Assembly (NCBI GenBank): GCA_963664245.1
Contig: OY760934.1
Location: forward strand, 2,170,001-2,234,000
From: GCA-2711565 sp963664245
Lineage (GTDB): Bacteria > Bacteroidota > Bacteroidia > Bacteroidales > GCA-2711565
Length of the DNA: 64,000 nucleotides
Direction: 5' to 3'
Below are positions 53,498 through 62,292 of this stretch, piece by piece. Numbering within the stretch: position 1 is the stretch's first letter; each line of letters begins with the position of its first letter. A model generated the notes under the pieces. It saw only the letters and a program-made list of their open reading frames with translations. It did not search any database and was not told the origin of the DNA. The translations under genes and the position numbers were made by a program.

Positions 53498-53516
53498 GCT
53501 CTAAATCAAGATTTTT

Positions 53517-54299
53517 ATGAATTGGATTGAAGCCTTAATTTTAGGAATAATTCAAGGCCTGACCGAATTTTTGCCGGTTAGTAGCAGCGGGCATTTGGAA
53601 TTAGGCAAAGTTTTGCTTGGCGTAGATGCCGAAAAAAGTTTGATTTTCACGGTGGTGGTTCACGGAGCCACGGTTTTAAGCACCATTGTTGTGTTCCATA
53701 AAGATATTGCCATTCTGCTGAGGGGGCTATTCAAATTCCAGTGGAACGAAGAAACATCTTATCTTTTTAAAATTGCGGTTTCAATGATCCCGGTGTTAAT
53801 TTTAGGATTTTTCTTTGCTGAAGAAATTGAACAATTTTTTACCGGGAATATGGTTTTCGTGGGCTCTATGCTCATCATTACTTCCCTGCTTTTGGCTTTC
53901 ACTTATTTTTCAAAATCTAATACCCGCAAAATTGGTTTCATCGATGCGTTGATTATTGGGATTGCCCAGGCAGCCGCGGTTTTACCGGGAATTTCTCGTT
54001 CGGGTTCAACCATTGCCACCGGAATTATCATCGGAAACAAAAAAGAAACTATCGCCAAATTTTCATTTTTGATGGTTCTTGTTCCCATTATCGGAGCAAA
54101 TTTTAAAGACTTGTTGGATCAAGGTTTGTCGTCCAAAAGTTCGGTAGGAGCAACACCTTTACTGGTTGGGTTTATCGCCGCTTTTGTTGCCGGAACCCTG
54201 GCCTGTAAATGGATGATTAACATCGTAAAACGAGGAAAATTAATTTATTTTGCCATTTACTGTTTTATTATCGGTTTAGTGGCCATCTTTTTCGTGTAA
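53517..54299 (+). CDS. uppP: Undecaprenyl-diphosphatase UppP (BacA)
   Basis: This 260-aa inner-membrane enzyme dephosphorylates undecaprenyl pyrophosphate to recycle the lipid carrier for peptidoglycan and surface polysaccharides. Both catalytic regions are clear: GLTEFLPVSSSGHLEL and PGISRSGSTIATGIIIG. About eight helices are expected. It starts 20 nt after the DUF3098 stop and ends 10 nt before truB. Confidence 0.95.
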   Translation: MNWIEALILGIIQGLTEFLPVSSSGHLELGKVLLGVDAEKSLIFTVVVHGATVLSTIVVFHKDIAILLRGLFKFQWNEETSYLFKIAVSMIPVLILGFFFAEEIEQFFTGNMVFVGSMLIITSLLLAFTYFSKSNTRKIGFIDALIIGIAQAAAVLPGISRSGSTIATGIIIGNKKETIAKFSFLMVLVPIIGANFKDLLDQGLSSKSSVGATPLLVGFIAAFVAGTLACKWMINIVKRGKLIYFAIYCFIIGLVAIFFV

Positions 54300-54308
54300 A
54301 AATTTTTA

Positions 54309-55028
54309 ATGGAACCAAAACCCGAAATAACATCTCTCGACTTTTTAAATGGCACAACCCTGCTTTTTAACAAACCTTATAAATGGACATCCTTTCAGGT
54401 GGTGAACAAAATCCGTTACACCTTAAAACACCATGCCGGAATTAAACGTATCAAGGTTGGTCATGCCGGAACCCTCGATCCTCTGGCTACCGGATTATTA
54501 ATTATTTGTACCGGCAAATACACCAAACGCATTGAGGAATTTCAGGGTCTGGAAAAAGAATATACCGGAAATTTTTACCTCGGGGCAACCACCCCTTCAT
54601 TTGATTTGGAAACAGAAGTAAATGCAGAATTTCCAACAGATCACCTCACCAATGAACTTATTCTGCAAACAAGCAAACAATTTATCGGAACATTTGAACA
54701 AACCCCTCCTGTTTTTTCGGCGGTGCAAATTGGCGGGAAACGGGCCTATAGTTTTGCCCGCAACAACGAAGAGGTAACAATCAAACCCAAAATAATCACC
54801 ATCTCCGAATTTGAAATTACCAACATTAATTTACCAGAAATCGAATTCAGGGTAGTGTGTAGCAAAGGAACCTACATTCGATCCCTTGCTAACGATTTTG
54901 GAAAAGCTTTAAATTCGGGTGCTTACCTAAGCCTTCTCAAACGAACCCGCATTGGAAACTTTGATTTAAGTTCAGCTTTCGAAATTGAAGAATTTGAAAA
55001 ACAACTAATTCAATCATCTGAGGATTAA
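54309..55028 (+). CDS. truB: tRNA pseudouridine-55 synthase
   Basis: This 239-aa enzyme forms pseudouridine at position 55 in the T loop. The catalytic Asp is in KVGHAGTLDPLATGLLIICTG, with the supporting motifs TPPVFSAVQIGGKRAY and KGTYIRSLANDFG. It lacks a C-terminal PUA domain, as in several Bacteroidota. It is in the ftsX-uppP cluster. Confidence 0.95.
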   Translation: MEPKPEITSLDFLNGTTLLFNKPYKWTSFQVVNKIRYTLKHHAGIKRIKVGHAGTLDPLATGLLIICTGKYTKRIEEFQGLEKEYTGNFYLGATTPSFDLETEVNAEFPTDHLTNELILQTSKQFIGTFEQTPPVFSAVQIGGKRAYSFARNNEEVTIKPKIITISEFEITNINLPEIEFRVVCSKGTYIRSLANDFGKALNSGAYLSLLKRTRIGNFDLSSAFEIEEFEKQLIQSSED

Positions 55029-55098
55029 AAGGCTTGACAAAGGCTCTCTAATTTACTATTTTAGCGGCCGTGAACATTGGCTTTCCCCGAAAAATTAT

Positions 55099-55106
55099 TA
55101 ATTTTG
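55099..55106 (+). promoter_or_regulatory. -7 element for queA
   Basis: TAATTTTG (TAATTTTGCGGC) lies 43 nt before the queA ATG, so queA has its own promoter after truB. Confidence 0.5.
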
Positions 55107-55149
55107 CGGCTTTTTAAAATAATGTGGGTGAAAAAGATATAAAGAAAAC

Positions 55150-56199
55150 ATGAAATTATCGCAATTTAGATTTAATCTTCCTTCTGAGCTAATCGCAAAC
55201 CATCCTCCCGAAAACAGGGATGAAGCTAAGTTAATGGTGTTGAACCGGCAAGATCAAACCATTGAGCACAAAATGTTTAAAGACATTTTGGAATACTTTG
55301 ACGATGGAGATGTATTTGTGATCAACAATACGAAGGTTTTTCCGGCTCGGTTATACGGAGAAAAAGAAAAAACCGGGGCAAAAATTGAAGTGTTCTTATT
55401 ACGCGAATTAAACCGCGAAAGCAGATTATGGGATGTTTTGGTTGACCCGGCCCGGAAAATCCGTATCGGGAACAAATTATATTTTGGCAAAGACGATTCG
55501 TTGGTAGCCGAGGTTATTGACAATACCACTTCCCGCGGACGTACATTACGCTTCTTATTTGACGGTTCTTACGAAGAGTTCAAAAAAACCATATATAGTT
55601 TGGGTAAAACTCCTCTTCCCAAGATTCATAAACGAGAAATTTTACCGGAAGATCACGAACGCTATCAAACCATTTACGCAAAACACGAAGGTGCCGTAGC
55701 AGCTCCAACAGCCGGTCTTCACTTTAGCCGGGAATTAATGAAACGCTTGGAATTGCTAGGAATTACTTTTGCCGAAGTTACCCTTCATGCCGGTTTAGGA
55801 AACTTCAGAAACATTGAAGTAGAAGATCTGACCAAACACAAAATGGATTCGGAAGAAGTAATTATCGGCGAAGAGTGTACAAAAATTGTAAACGGGGCAA
55901 AAGAAGAAAGAAAGAAAGTTTGTGCAGTTGGAACCACCTCGATGAAAGCGTTAGAAACCAGCGTTTCCATTTCAGGAATGGTGAAACCATATAACGGCTG
56001 GACCAACAAATTTATTTTTCCGCCTTATGATTTTAGCGTAGCCAACTGCATGGTCAGCAATTTCCATTTGCCACAATCATCCATGATGATGATGGTTTCG
56101 GCTTTCGCCGGATATGATTTTCTGATGAAAGCATACAAAGAAGCGGTTGACAAAAAATACCAGTTCTTTACCTATGGAGATGCCATGCTCATCATTTAA
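55150..56199 (+). CDS. queA: S-adenosylmethionine:tRNA ribosyltransferase-isomerase
   Basis: This 349-aa enzyme makes epoxyqueuosine from preQ1 in tRNA by transfer of ribose from SAM. The start MKLSQFRFNLPSELIANHPPE is the standard N-terminus, and AAPTAGLHF and TLHAGLGNFRN are conserved core motifs. Length is typical. Other queuosine genes are not in the window. A hairpin separates it from ispD. Confidence 0.95.
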   Translation: MKLSQFRFNLPSELIANHPPENRDEAKLMVLNRQDQTIEHKMFKDILEYFDDGDVFVINNTKVFPARLYGEKEKTGAKIEVFLLRELNRESRLWDVLVDPARKIRIGNKLYFGKDDSLVAEVIDNTTSRGRTLRFLFDGSYEEFKKTIYSLGKTPLPKIHKREILPEDHERYQTIYAKHEGAVAAPTAGLHFSRELMKRLELLGITFAEVTLHAGLGNFRNIEVEDLTKHKMDSEEVIIGEECTKIVNGAKEERKKVCAVGTTSMKALETSVSISGMVKPYNGWTNKFIFPPYDFSVANCMVSNFHLPQSSMMMMVSAFAGYDFLMKAYKEAVDKKYQFFTYGDAMLII

Positions 56200-56210
56200 C
56201 GAAATTTTTC

Positions 56211-56240
56211 ATCCCCTCAAACCGAGGGGATTTGTTTTTA
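56211..56240 (+). terminator. Terminator between queA and ispD
   Basis: The stem ATCCCCTC/GAGGGGAT (56211-56218 and 56224-56231) with a 5-nt loop is followed by TTGTTTTTA; the ispD ATG comes 5 nt later. Partial read-through is likely needed for ispD unless it has another promoter. Confidence 0.75.
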
Positions 56241-56244
56241 TAAA

Positions 56245-56904
56245 ATGAAAAAAAAATCGGTAATCATTGTTGCCGGAGGTACTGGTAAACGTATGGGTAC
56301 AGAAGTTCCCAAACAATTTTTATTGCTCAAACAAAAGCCGGTTTTATTTTACAGCCTCGAAACATTTCATGCATTTGACCCAAATATTCAAATCATTCTG
56401 GTAATTCCCGAAACACATTTTAATTATTGGAAATCACTTTGCAAAGAACACCATCTTGATATTCCCCTCGTCTTGGAAAAAGGAGGACAAGTCAGATTTG
56501 AATCGGTTAAAAACGGTTTAAAACGGGTGCCGGACGGATTGGTTGCCATTCACGACGGAGCCCGCCCTTTGATTAATCGGCAAACGATTTTAAATTTATT
56601 TTCGGAAGCTGAAAAGAAAGGGAACGCTGTTCCGGTGCAGCCCGTTAATGAATCGGTTCGGGAAATTACAGAACAAGGGAATCACACCGTTGACCGCTCA
56701 AAATTATACCTGGTTCAAACCCCCCAAATTTTCAAATCCGAAGATTTACACAGAGCCTATCAACAAGATTTCCGGGAATTTTTCACCGATGATGCAAGCG
56801 TTGTTGAAACCCTCGGGATTAAGATTAACCTGGTTGAAACAACTTCCCCGAATATAAAAATCACCCGCCCGGAAAATTTAAAAGTGGCAGAAGCCCTTCT
56901 GTAG
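56245..56904 (+). CDS. ispD: 2-C-methyl-D-erythritol 4-phosphate cytidylyltransferase
   Basis: This 219-aa enzyme couples CTP to methylerythritol phosphate in the MEP isoprenoid pathway. The CTP-binding start IIVAGGTGKRMGTEVPKQFLLL, the motif AIHDGARPLI and QTPQIFK are diagnostic. Its ATG lies within 5 nt of the queA terminator. It is convergent with the glycosyltransferase gene, 10 bases away. Confidence 0.94.
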   Translation: MKKKSVIIVAGGTGKRMGTEVPKQFLLLKQKPVLFYSLETFHAFDPNIQIILVIPETHFNYWKSLCKEHHLDIPLVLEKGGQVRFESVKNGLKRVPDGLVAIHDGARPLINRQTILNLFSEAEKKGNAVPVQPVNESVREITEQGNHTVDRSKLYLVQTPQIFKSEDLHRAYQQDFREFFTDDASVVETLGIKINLVETTSPNIKITRPENLKVAEALL

Positions 56905-56914
56905 AAATTTTAAT

Positions 56915-58048
56915 CTAAGAAATCCGTCGGCCTTTCCACTCGTTTTTTGTAAGCAAAGCCAGCAAGGTAATTCCGGCAGTATAAAACGGATAAAACAATT
57001 GAACCGGAAGATATAGCCACATTAATTTCTGTTTGCCGGAGAACCTACATGCCGACCAAAGGATGGGCAAATCAACAACAAATTTAAGGGCTAAACTTAA
57101 CAGGAAAAGCGCAAAATAAACCGGATCAATGAAAGAGAAAACCAGGAATAAAATGATAAGCGTATTAAACCCAGCAACGATTGCGGCCAGGAACAAGGTA
57201 AAAAAATCTTTGTAAGCCTTGCTTTTCGAGGCCCAGCGTTTACGTTGTTTTAAAAAAGCACTGAAATTGTCGGTGGCCTGTGTTTTTACAATCACTTTTT
57301 TATCTTTCAAAAAACGGATGGCAGAAGCCCCAAATTGTTTCTTGATTTTATGCAGTAAAAACACATCATCGCCCGAAGCTATTTTTGCATTTCCTTCAAA
57401 TCCACCCACCTCCTCAAAAATACTTTTGCGAAAAGCCAAGTTGGCTCCGTTGCACATAAACGGCAAGCTAATTCCAATGGCCCCGGCTGCCGAAGCAACC
57501 AAACTCAAAAATTCAAACGATTGTATTTTTTTAAACAAGGTATTCTCGCCATGGTAAACCACCGGTGCCGAAATCATTTGTACTTCTTCATCAGAAAAAG
57601 CATTTTGCAGGGTTTTTATCCACTCCGCTCCCACCCGGCAGTCGGCATCAATGGTGAAAATAATTGGGGTCTTTGCCTGTTGAACCCCCAGTTGAATCGC
57701 TGATTTTTTTCCGGAACATTCATTTTGAATCAGGTGAATTTGGTGAACCGGATTTTCGCTGATGAAACTTTGAACCAGTTTTCCTGTTCCGTCTTCCGAG
57801 TGGTCATCCATTACCAAAACTTCAAATTTCCCGGGCGGATAATTTTGGTTCTTTAAATCATTCAAAAGCTCAAGGATGTTTTTTTCTTCGTTCCGAACCG
57901 GGATAATTATGCTTACCGATGCTTCAACATTTTTTGTTGCCGGTATTTTTAACTTGAACCAGCCGATGGTGAAAAGAAAAATCAGCAGGAAATAAATTCC
58001 TCCGAAAAGGATTAAAACAATAAGCAATATTTGAAACAGCGTTGGCAT
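56915..58048 (-). CDS. Membrane glycosyltransferase, family 2
   Basis: This 377-aa protein has an N-terminal membrane helix, a GT-A domain (SIIIPVRNEEKNILELL, MDDHSEDGT, the DxD-type TIDADCRVG, ASGDDVFLLHKI and KQRKRWASK, a QxxRW-like acceptor motif) and about three C-terminal helices. That layout is found in processive and lipid-linked sugar transferases; the sugar and acceptor are unknown. Its start overlaps the stop of the flippase-like gene by one base (TAATG), so the two are translationally coupled and may act on the same lipid. Confidence 0.85.
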   Translation of the reverse strand: MPTLFQILLIVLILFGGIYFLLIFLFTIGWFKLKIPATKNVEASVSIIIPVRNEEKNILELLNDLKNQNYPPGKFEVLVMDDHSEDGTGKLVQSFISENPVHQIHLIQNECSGKKSAIQLGVQQAKTPIIFTIDADCRVGAEWIKTLQNAFSDEEVQMISAPVVYHGENTLFKKIQSFEFLSLVASAAGAIGISLPFMCNGANLAFRKSIFEEVGGFEGNAKIASGDDVFLLHKIKKQFGASAIRFLKDKKVIVKTQATDNFSAFLKQRKRWASKSKAYKDFFTLFLAAIVAGFNTLIILFLVFSFIDPVYFALFLLSLALKFVVDLPILWSACRFSGKQKLMWLYLPVQLFYPFYTAGITLLALLTKNEWKGRRIS

Positions 58049-59058
58049 TATTTTCGAAAAAATTTAAGGCGGTACACAAAAAAGGTTCCCACCAAAGCCG
58101 GAATAATTACATTCAGCAACCATATCGACGAGGAAGCGGTAAAAATAGCAATCGCCATTTTATCGGTAAACCCGCCGTTTTGAGAGAAGTAGAGTTCGAA
58201 CAAAAATATGGCAAGGCTGCCACGCACACCAATTTCGCTTAAAGCTACCGTGGGAATAATGGTTAAAGCGAAGTATAAAGCGGTGGTTAAAATCAGCGAA
58301 TAAAATAAAGACAGGTCAACGCCTAAAATCCGGAGCAACAAATAAAACTGAAAATTATACACCAAATAACGGATCAGGCTAAACAATAAAACCTTGGTTA
58401 ACTCGGCATTGGAGTATTTTTTAAAAACGCCCGTATATTTTTTGAAACGCTCCCAGCTTTTCTTGAAATAGCGTTCGGCCAAAACCGAAATCAGGGAAAT
58501 ATTATAATAAAACAAGAGCAAAACGAAAATAAAACCCGCTCCCAACACATACACCGACCAGTTAAGATCGTACCCCAGCCAAGCTTCAATGTCCCAATAA
58601 AGCGGAAGGAGGTACATTAACGAAAGGGTCCCACAAACAAAGGTAGCTGTGATTTGAGAAAAGCTCCCCAAAATGGTAATCAACACACCTTCCCAGCGAT
58701 TAGCTTTTTGTAAAATAAAGACCCGTCCAAGGTATTCGCCGGTTCGGTTCGGGGTAATAGAACTTACCGAAACCCCGGTTAACACGGCTTTGTAAGCATC
58801 AGAAAAAGAAACTTTTTCGATTTTCCGGATGAGAAACTGCCACTTTTTAGCTTCGATGCCCCAATTTACAAAAATCAACAAAATCACAAGAGCAAGGATC
58901 ACAAAGAAAAAATCGGTTTGCCACTGGTCTTTAAACACCTGTACGATTTCATTCAAATCACGCTTGTGGAAAAGCTCGTAATAAATGAAGCCGTAAGAGG
59001 CCAAAATGATGATGGCTCTTAATAAATAGTTATATGTTTTACGCCATTTTTTTCTCAC
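58048..59058 (-). CDS. Lysylphosphatidylglycerol-synthase-type transmembrane protein
   Basis: This 336-aa polytopic protein belongs to the UPF0104/LPG_synthase_TM group (about eight helices), whose members include the flippase part of MprF. The conserved region VSVSSITPNRTGEYLGRVF and the C-terminal EIGVRGSLAIFLF are seen. It lacks the MprF synthase domain. The start is GTG (59058). It is upstream of, and coupled to, the GT2 gene, so a role in moving or using a glycolipid is plausible. It is divergent from ruvC. Confidence 0.82.
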   Translation of the reverse strand: MRKKWRKTYNYLLRAIIILASYGFIYYELFHKRDLNEIVQVFKDQWQTDFFFVILALVILLIFVNWGIEAKKWQFLIRKIEKVSFSDAYKAVLTGVSVSSITPNRTGEYLGRVFILQKANRWEGVLITILGSFSQITATFVCGTLSLMYLLPLYWDIEAWLGYDLNWSVYVLGAGFIFVLLLFYYNISLISVLAERYFKKSWERFKKYTGVFKKYSNAELTKVLLFSLIRYLVYNFQFYLLLRILGVDLSLFYSLILTTALYFALTIIPTVALSEIGVRGSLAIFLFELYFSQNGGFTDKMAIAIFTASSSIWLLNVIIPALVGTFFVYRLKFFRK

Positions 59059-59064
59059 AAATCG

Positions 59065-59072
59065 TAATTTAG
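59065..59072 (+). promoter_or_regulatory. Variant -7 element for ruvC
   Basis: TAATTTAG lies 6 nt before the ruvC ATG (TAATTTAGCAGCTAATG). One base differs from TAnnTTTG, but the GCAGC context and spacing match the leaderless promoters of glyS and DUF3109. Confidence 0.4.
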
Positions 59073-59078
59073 CAGCTA

Positions 59079-59630
59079 ATGAAGAGCGAACGAATCATTT
59101 TAGGCATCGACCCCGGCACTAACATTATGGGCTACGGTTTGATTTTATGCAAAGGTAATCAGATCAGCCTAATTACCATGGATGTGTTAAAATTAAATAA
59201 AATTGGCGATCATGCGCTGAAATTAAAGCACATCTTTGAACATACGCTTTCGCTCATCAAACAACACAAACCCGACGAATTTGCCATTGAGGCCCCGTTT
59301 TTCGGCAAGAACGTGCAATCGATGCTAAAACTCGGGCGGGCGCAGGGCGTGGCCATTGCCGCAGCTTTATCGATGGAAATCCCGGTGTTTGAATATTCTC
59401 CCCGAAAAATAAAACAATCGATCACGGGCAAAGGAGCCGCCTCCAAAGAACAGGTAGCCGGCATGCTTTCGCACATTTTAAGTTTGAAAAAAGCCCCCAA
59501 ATATTTGGATGAAACCGATGCTATTGCCGTAGCCGTTTGCCATTATTTCCAAAATAAATATGGCGAACAGGAAGAAAGTTACGGCAGTTGGAAAAGCTTT
59601 TTGGCGAAAAATCCGGAGAGGAAGATTTAG
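59079..59630 (+). CDS. ruvC: Crossover junction endodeoxyribonuclease RuvC
   Basis: This 183-aa nuclease resolves Holliday junctions together with RuvAB. The catalytic acids are present: Asp in ILGIDPGTNIMGYG, Glu in FAIEAPFFGKN and two Asp in LDETDAIAVAVCHYF. Length is normal. The gene stands alone and is divergent from the flippase-like gene. Confidence 0.96.
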   Translation: MKSERIILGIDPGTNIMGYGLILCKGNQISLITMDVLKLNKIGDHALKLKHIFEHTLSLIKQHKPDEFAIEAPFFGKNVQSMLKLGRAQGVAIAAALSMEIPVFEYSPRKIKQSITGKGAASKEQVAGMLSHILSLKKAPKYLDETDAIAVAVCHYFQNKYGEQEESYGSWKSFLAKNPERKI

Positions 59631-59638
59631 CGATTTTT

Positions 59639-59662
59639 GTTATTAAGTTATTTGTTGTTATT
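59639..59662 (+). repeat. Left GTTATT inverted-repeat arm around the 407-aa gene
   Basis: The 24-nt arm begins GTTATTAAGTTATTTG and ends TTGTTATT, just after ruvC. It matches, inverted and with two differences, the arm at 60991-61013. Confidence 0.6.
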
Positions 59663-59708
59663 GATAGATATTTATCAAATTTCAACCTCCCTTATATATT
59701 TATCTTGA

Positions 59709-60932
59709 TTAGTCATTTTTAAATCTCTCTAAATCTTTAATAAAAAGAGCTGGGGTTTTCCCGGTTAAAAGCTTATCTAGCCAGTATGTATCTAAAAGGC
59801 TCAATCCTAAGTCACTTACCACACCTAAACTACCTCCAATTAAAGAACTCTCTATTCCAGATATAGCACTACCTAATCCAGCTCCAATACCAAACATCCC
59901 AATAGTTTTTAGAAATTTACCACTATTTTTATTGAAAAACTTTGAATCACCTTTGATTTCATTCAAATATTCTTTTGTTATTTCAATTCCATCAACTGAT
60001 TCACTTTTGTTATTTATCCATTGCCTAAAATATTTGGCAGTAGGTAATCTTCTTAACTCAAATGCTTTTTCCCATGTAAGTTTTTCTTCGACAAATAGTT
60101 TACTAAAAGCGGGAATATTTTCAATATTAAAAATCTTAGTTGCATTTTCTTTAACACTTAAAGCATTAGCTAATCCACTATAGGCTAAGTCTACACTTTC
60201 AAAAAAATTATAATCACCATAATGTTTGTATTGATAATTAGTCAATAAGATCGTATCAAAAACCTCATTAGCGATTTTGAAAAGCTTTATTCGTTCATTT
60301 GTTCCTAGCTGTTTTAGATCCTTTGAATATTTGAATTTATAGTTTTGAAGATTGTCTTTATTGTATGCATCAAAAATAAAATCCTTTACTTTCTGTGCAT
60401 CCTCAATATTAGGTATTATATAGTTTTTCAATACTCGTTTCTTAAAAATTCTTTTACGATCTGGATGTATTATTAAATTATTTAATGTTTTATCTAAAGA
60501 CTTTTCAATGTCTAAATCTTTAAGAAACATATCGGACACAATCAAGGGAGGTGTGCCTAATATTTTTGAATCATCATAAAAATCATCTTCTGAATCAGAA
60601 CCATATTTTTTCATAACATTCCCCCCTCCCATTTGCCTTCCAATTTCACACATTAGATATGGTATCCAAATCAAAAATTTAATTTGCTCTTTTTCTAATA
60701 ACTCTTCTGTTTTATTTAATCCAAATTCTTCAATAAGAAGCAAAAGTGGTAAGTTGTCTACACTTGTCTTAACAATAATATTATCAAATAACATAAATTG
60801 CTCAAATACTTCCAAAAAGAGCTTATATCTTTCTTGGGAAACATCAACATTAACAGACTCCCAAACATTAGAAGTTTTTGTTATAAATCGTGCTACAAAA
60901 AATTCAATTGAACTATTTAAAACATTATACAT
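59709..60932 (-). CDS. Orphan protein, 407 aa
   Basis: I do not recognise this family. The protein is Lys/Asn/Leu-rich, with a helical N-terminal half and no signal peptide. From about residue 345 a glycine-rich hydrophobic stretch (FLKTIGMFGIGAGLGSAISGIESSLIGGSLGVVSDLGLS) precedes a soluble end. Such Gly-rich helices occur in pore-forming or membrane-inserting proteins, which makes a membrane-active or defence role possible, but this is a guess. The gene is AT-rich, has no core neighbour in sequence style, and is bracketed by inverted GTTATT repeats. Confidence 0.7.
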   Translation of the reverse strand: MYNVLNSSIEFFVARFITKTSNVWESVNVDVSQERYKLFLEVFEQFMLFDNIIVKTSVDNLPLLLLIEEFGLNKTEELLEKEQIKFLIWIPYLMCEIGRQMGGGNVMKKYGSDSEDDFYDDSKILGTPPLIVSDMFLKDLDIEKSLDKTLNNLIIHPDRKRIFKKRVLKNYIIPNIEDAQKVKDFIFDAYNKDNLQNYKFKYSKDLKQLGTNERIKLFKIANEVFDTILLTNYQYKHYGDYNFFESVDLAYSGLANALSVKENATKIFNIENIPAFSKLFVEEKLTWEKAFELRRLPTAKYFRQWINNKSESVDGIEITKEYLNEIKGDSKFFNKNSGKFLKTIGMFGIGAGLGSAISGIESSLIGGSLGVVSDLGLSLLDTYWLDKLLTGKTPALFIKDLERFKND

Positions 60933-60990
60933 ATAGTATTGTTGTAATTTACCATGCCTGAAGAACTTTATAAAGAAAGCTATTTCAAGA

Positions 60991-61023
60991 ATAACAATAA
61001 ATAACTAATAACCACAAATAACA
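60991..61023 (-). repeat. Right inverted-repeat arm beside the 407-aa gene
   Basis: AATAACAATAAATAAC and the following CTAATAACCACAAATAAC are the inverted counterpart of the left arm. The word ACCACAAATAAC recurs near 62693. Confidence 0.6.
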
Positions 61024-61069
61024 ATTCTCTCCTAAGTCCAATTTAAACGCAAAAAGAAGTCTAAACCAA

Positions 61070-62245
61070 TTACATCAACTTCTGAAACGCCTGCCACCAG
61101 CGGTCGGGGATATCGTTGTTACAGGCAGTTTGGTAATCCTGGTACGAACAGGGAATTAGGTGATGGCGTTTGAATTTTACTTTTTGCTGGGTTCGTATCG
61201 GCACTTCCATCCACCAGCGGTCGCTTTTTTTGCTTTTGTAAAATACCATTTCGTCTTTTTGATCTTCCAGCTTTACGTGGTATTTGATGAAATGTTTTTT
61301 CTCCTGGTGCGGCAACTCGTTTTTGCGCTGATAAAAACCGTCGATAAAATACCACACCATTTGCGAAACCAGGTGGGCGGTTTGCCCGTTATTATCGGCT
61401 TCGGGGTTCAATTCATAAAACCCGATGGAAGTCAGTTTATCGCTCATTCCTGCGTAGCGGACAATCTTACAGGCTTCTTCGCCATAAAAACCATTGGGCG
61501 AAGCATTTTTGTTGCCCGGTGCATCCGATTGGCGAATGGCCGAAACATCAAAGCTAAACATATCGGCATTTCGCACGATGGGCTCTACCTCCTCTAAATT
61601 AGCCTGAACCTGCCCGAGACGGTACACGTCGAAAAAGAGGTTTTTCATTAAATCGATCCCCTCCTGATCAACAAAATAAGTTTGGTAACCGATATTTGAA
61701 AAGTTGAACAAGTAATTCGGCTGGTGCAAAATAATCTTGCTCAGATAAGATTGCGAATTAATTTCTTTTTCACTTTTTCCCAAATCAAACAAAGGATCAA
61801 CCGAAACAATATTGATAATTTGCCCCAAATCTTCGTAAGCCTGGTAATTGGCAAAAGTCAAATCCTGGCTTCCGCCCAAAATTACCGGGATGATATTTTT
61901 CTGGATCAAATCCTTAACTACCCGGCTCAGGGCAAAATAAGTGTCTTTAACCGCGTGTCCCATTTTGATGTTACCCAAATCGGCCAGACGGGCGGTGTAA
62001 TTTCCTTCAAACAGTTTGTACAAATAATGCCTGATTTGATTGGGGGCCATGGCACAGCCTTTATTTGAAACCGCATTTCTATCTTCCAACACGCCAATAA
62101 TAGCAATGTCAATTCCTTCCAGATCAGGAAAATTATTGGGCGAACTAAAAGCCTTTACCACATCTCCCAGCCTTCTGCGGGTTGCTTTTTCCGAATACTC
62201 GTAACCGCTAAAATCAACGGGTTCAAAATAAATGTCAATGTCCAT
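61070..62245 (-). CDS. Formimidoylglutamase-like protein of the arginase family
   Basis: This 391-aa protein has the arginase/HutG fold but altered metal motifs. The first ligand motif reads GGSQD (124-128) instead of GGxH[DS], the second DPLFD (150-154) instead of DAHxD, and the third FDVS (233-235) instead of DxD. Arginases need those His and Asp to hold two manganese ions. It is also longer than typical HutG (about 310-320 aa). It may be a non-hydrolytic or differently active relative that Bacteroidota keep. No hut genes are adjacent. Confidence 0.75.
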   Translation of the reverse strand: MDIDIYFEPVDFSGYEYSEKATRRRLGDVVKAFSSPNNFPDLEGIDIAIIGVLEDRNAVSNKGCAMAPNQIRHYLYKLFEGNYTARLADLGNIKMGHAVKDTYFALSRVVKDLIQKNIIPVILGGSQDLTFANYQAYEDLGQIINIVSVDPLFDLGKSEKEINSQSYLSKIILHQPNYLFNFSNIGYQTYFVDQEGIDLMKNLFFDVYRLGQVQANLEEVEPIVRNADMFSFDVSAIRQSDAPGNKNASPNGFYGEEACKIVRYAGMSDKLTSIGFYELNPEADNNGQTAHLVSQMVWYFIDGFYQRKNELPHQEKKHFIKYHVKLEDQKDEMVFYKSKKSDRWWMEVPIRTQQKVKFKRHHLIPCSYQDYQTACNNDIPDRWWQAFQKLM

Positions 62246-62249
62246 ATTT

Positions 62250-62292
62250 TAGTTATTCGATGGTTATTGGGTTATTTTTAGTTATTAAGTTT
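62250..62292 (+). repeat. GTTATT repeat at the 3' side of the four-helix-bundle gene
   Basis: GTTATT recurs at this site in AGTTATTCG, GGTTATTGGG, GGTTATTTTT and AGTTATTAAG. The last copy supplies the stop codon and final two Asn codons (AATAACTAA) of the four-helix-bundle gene on the minus strand. Confidence 0.6.
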
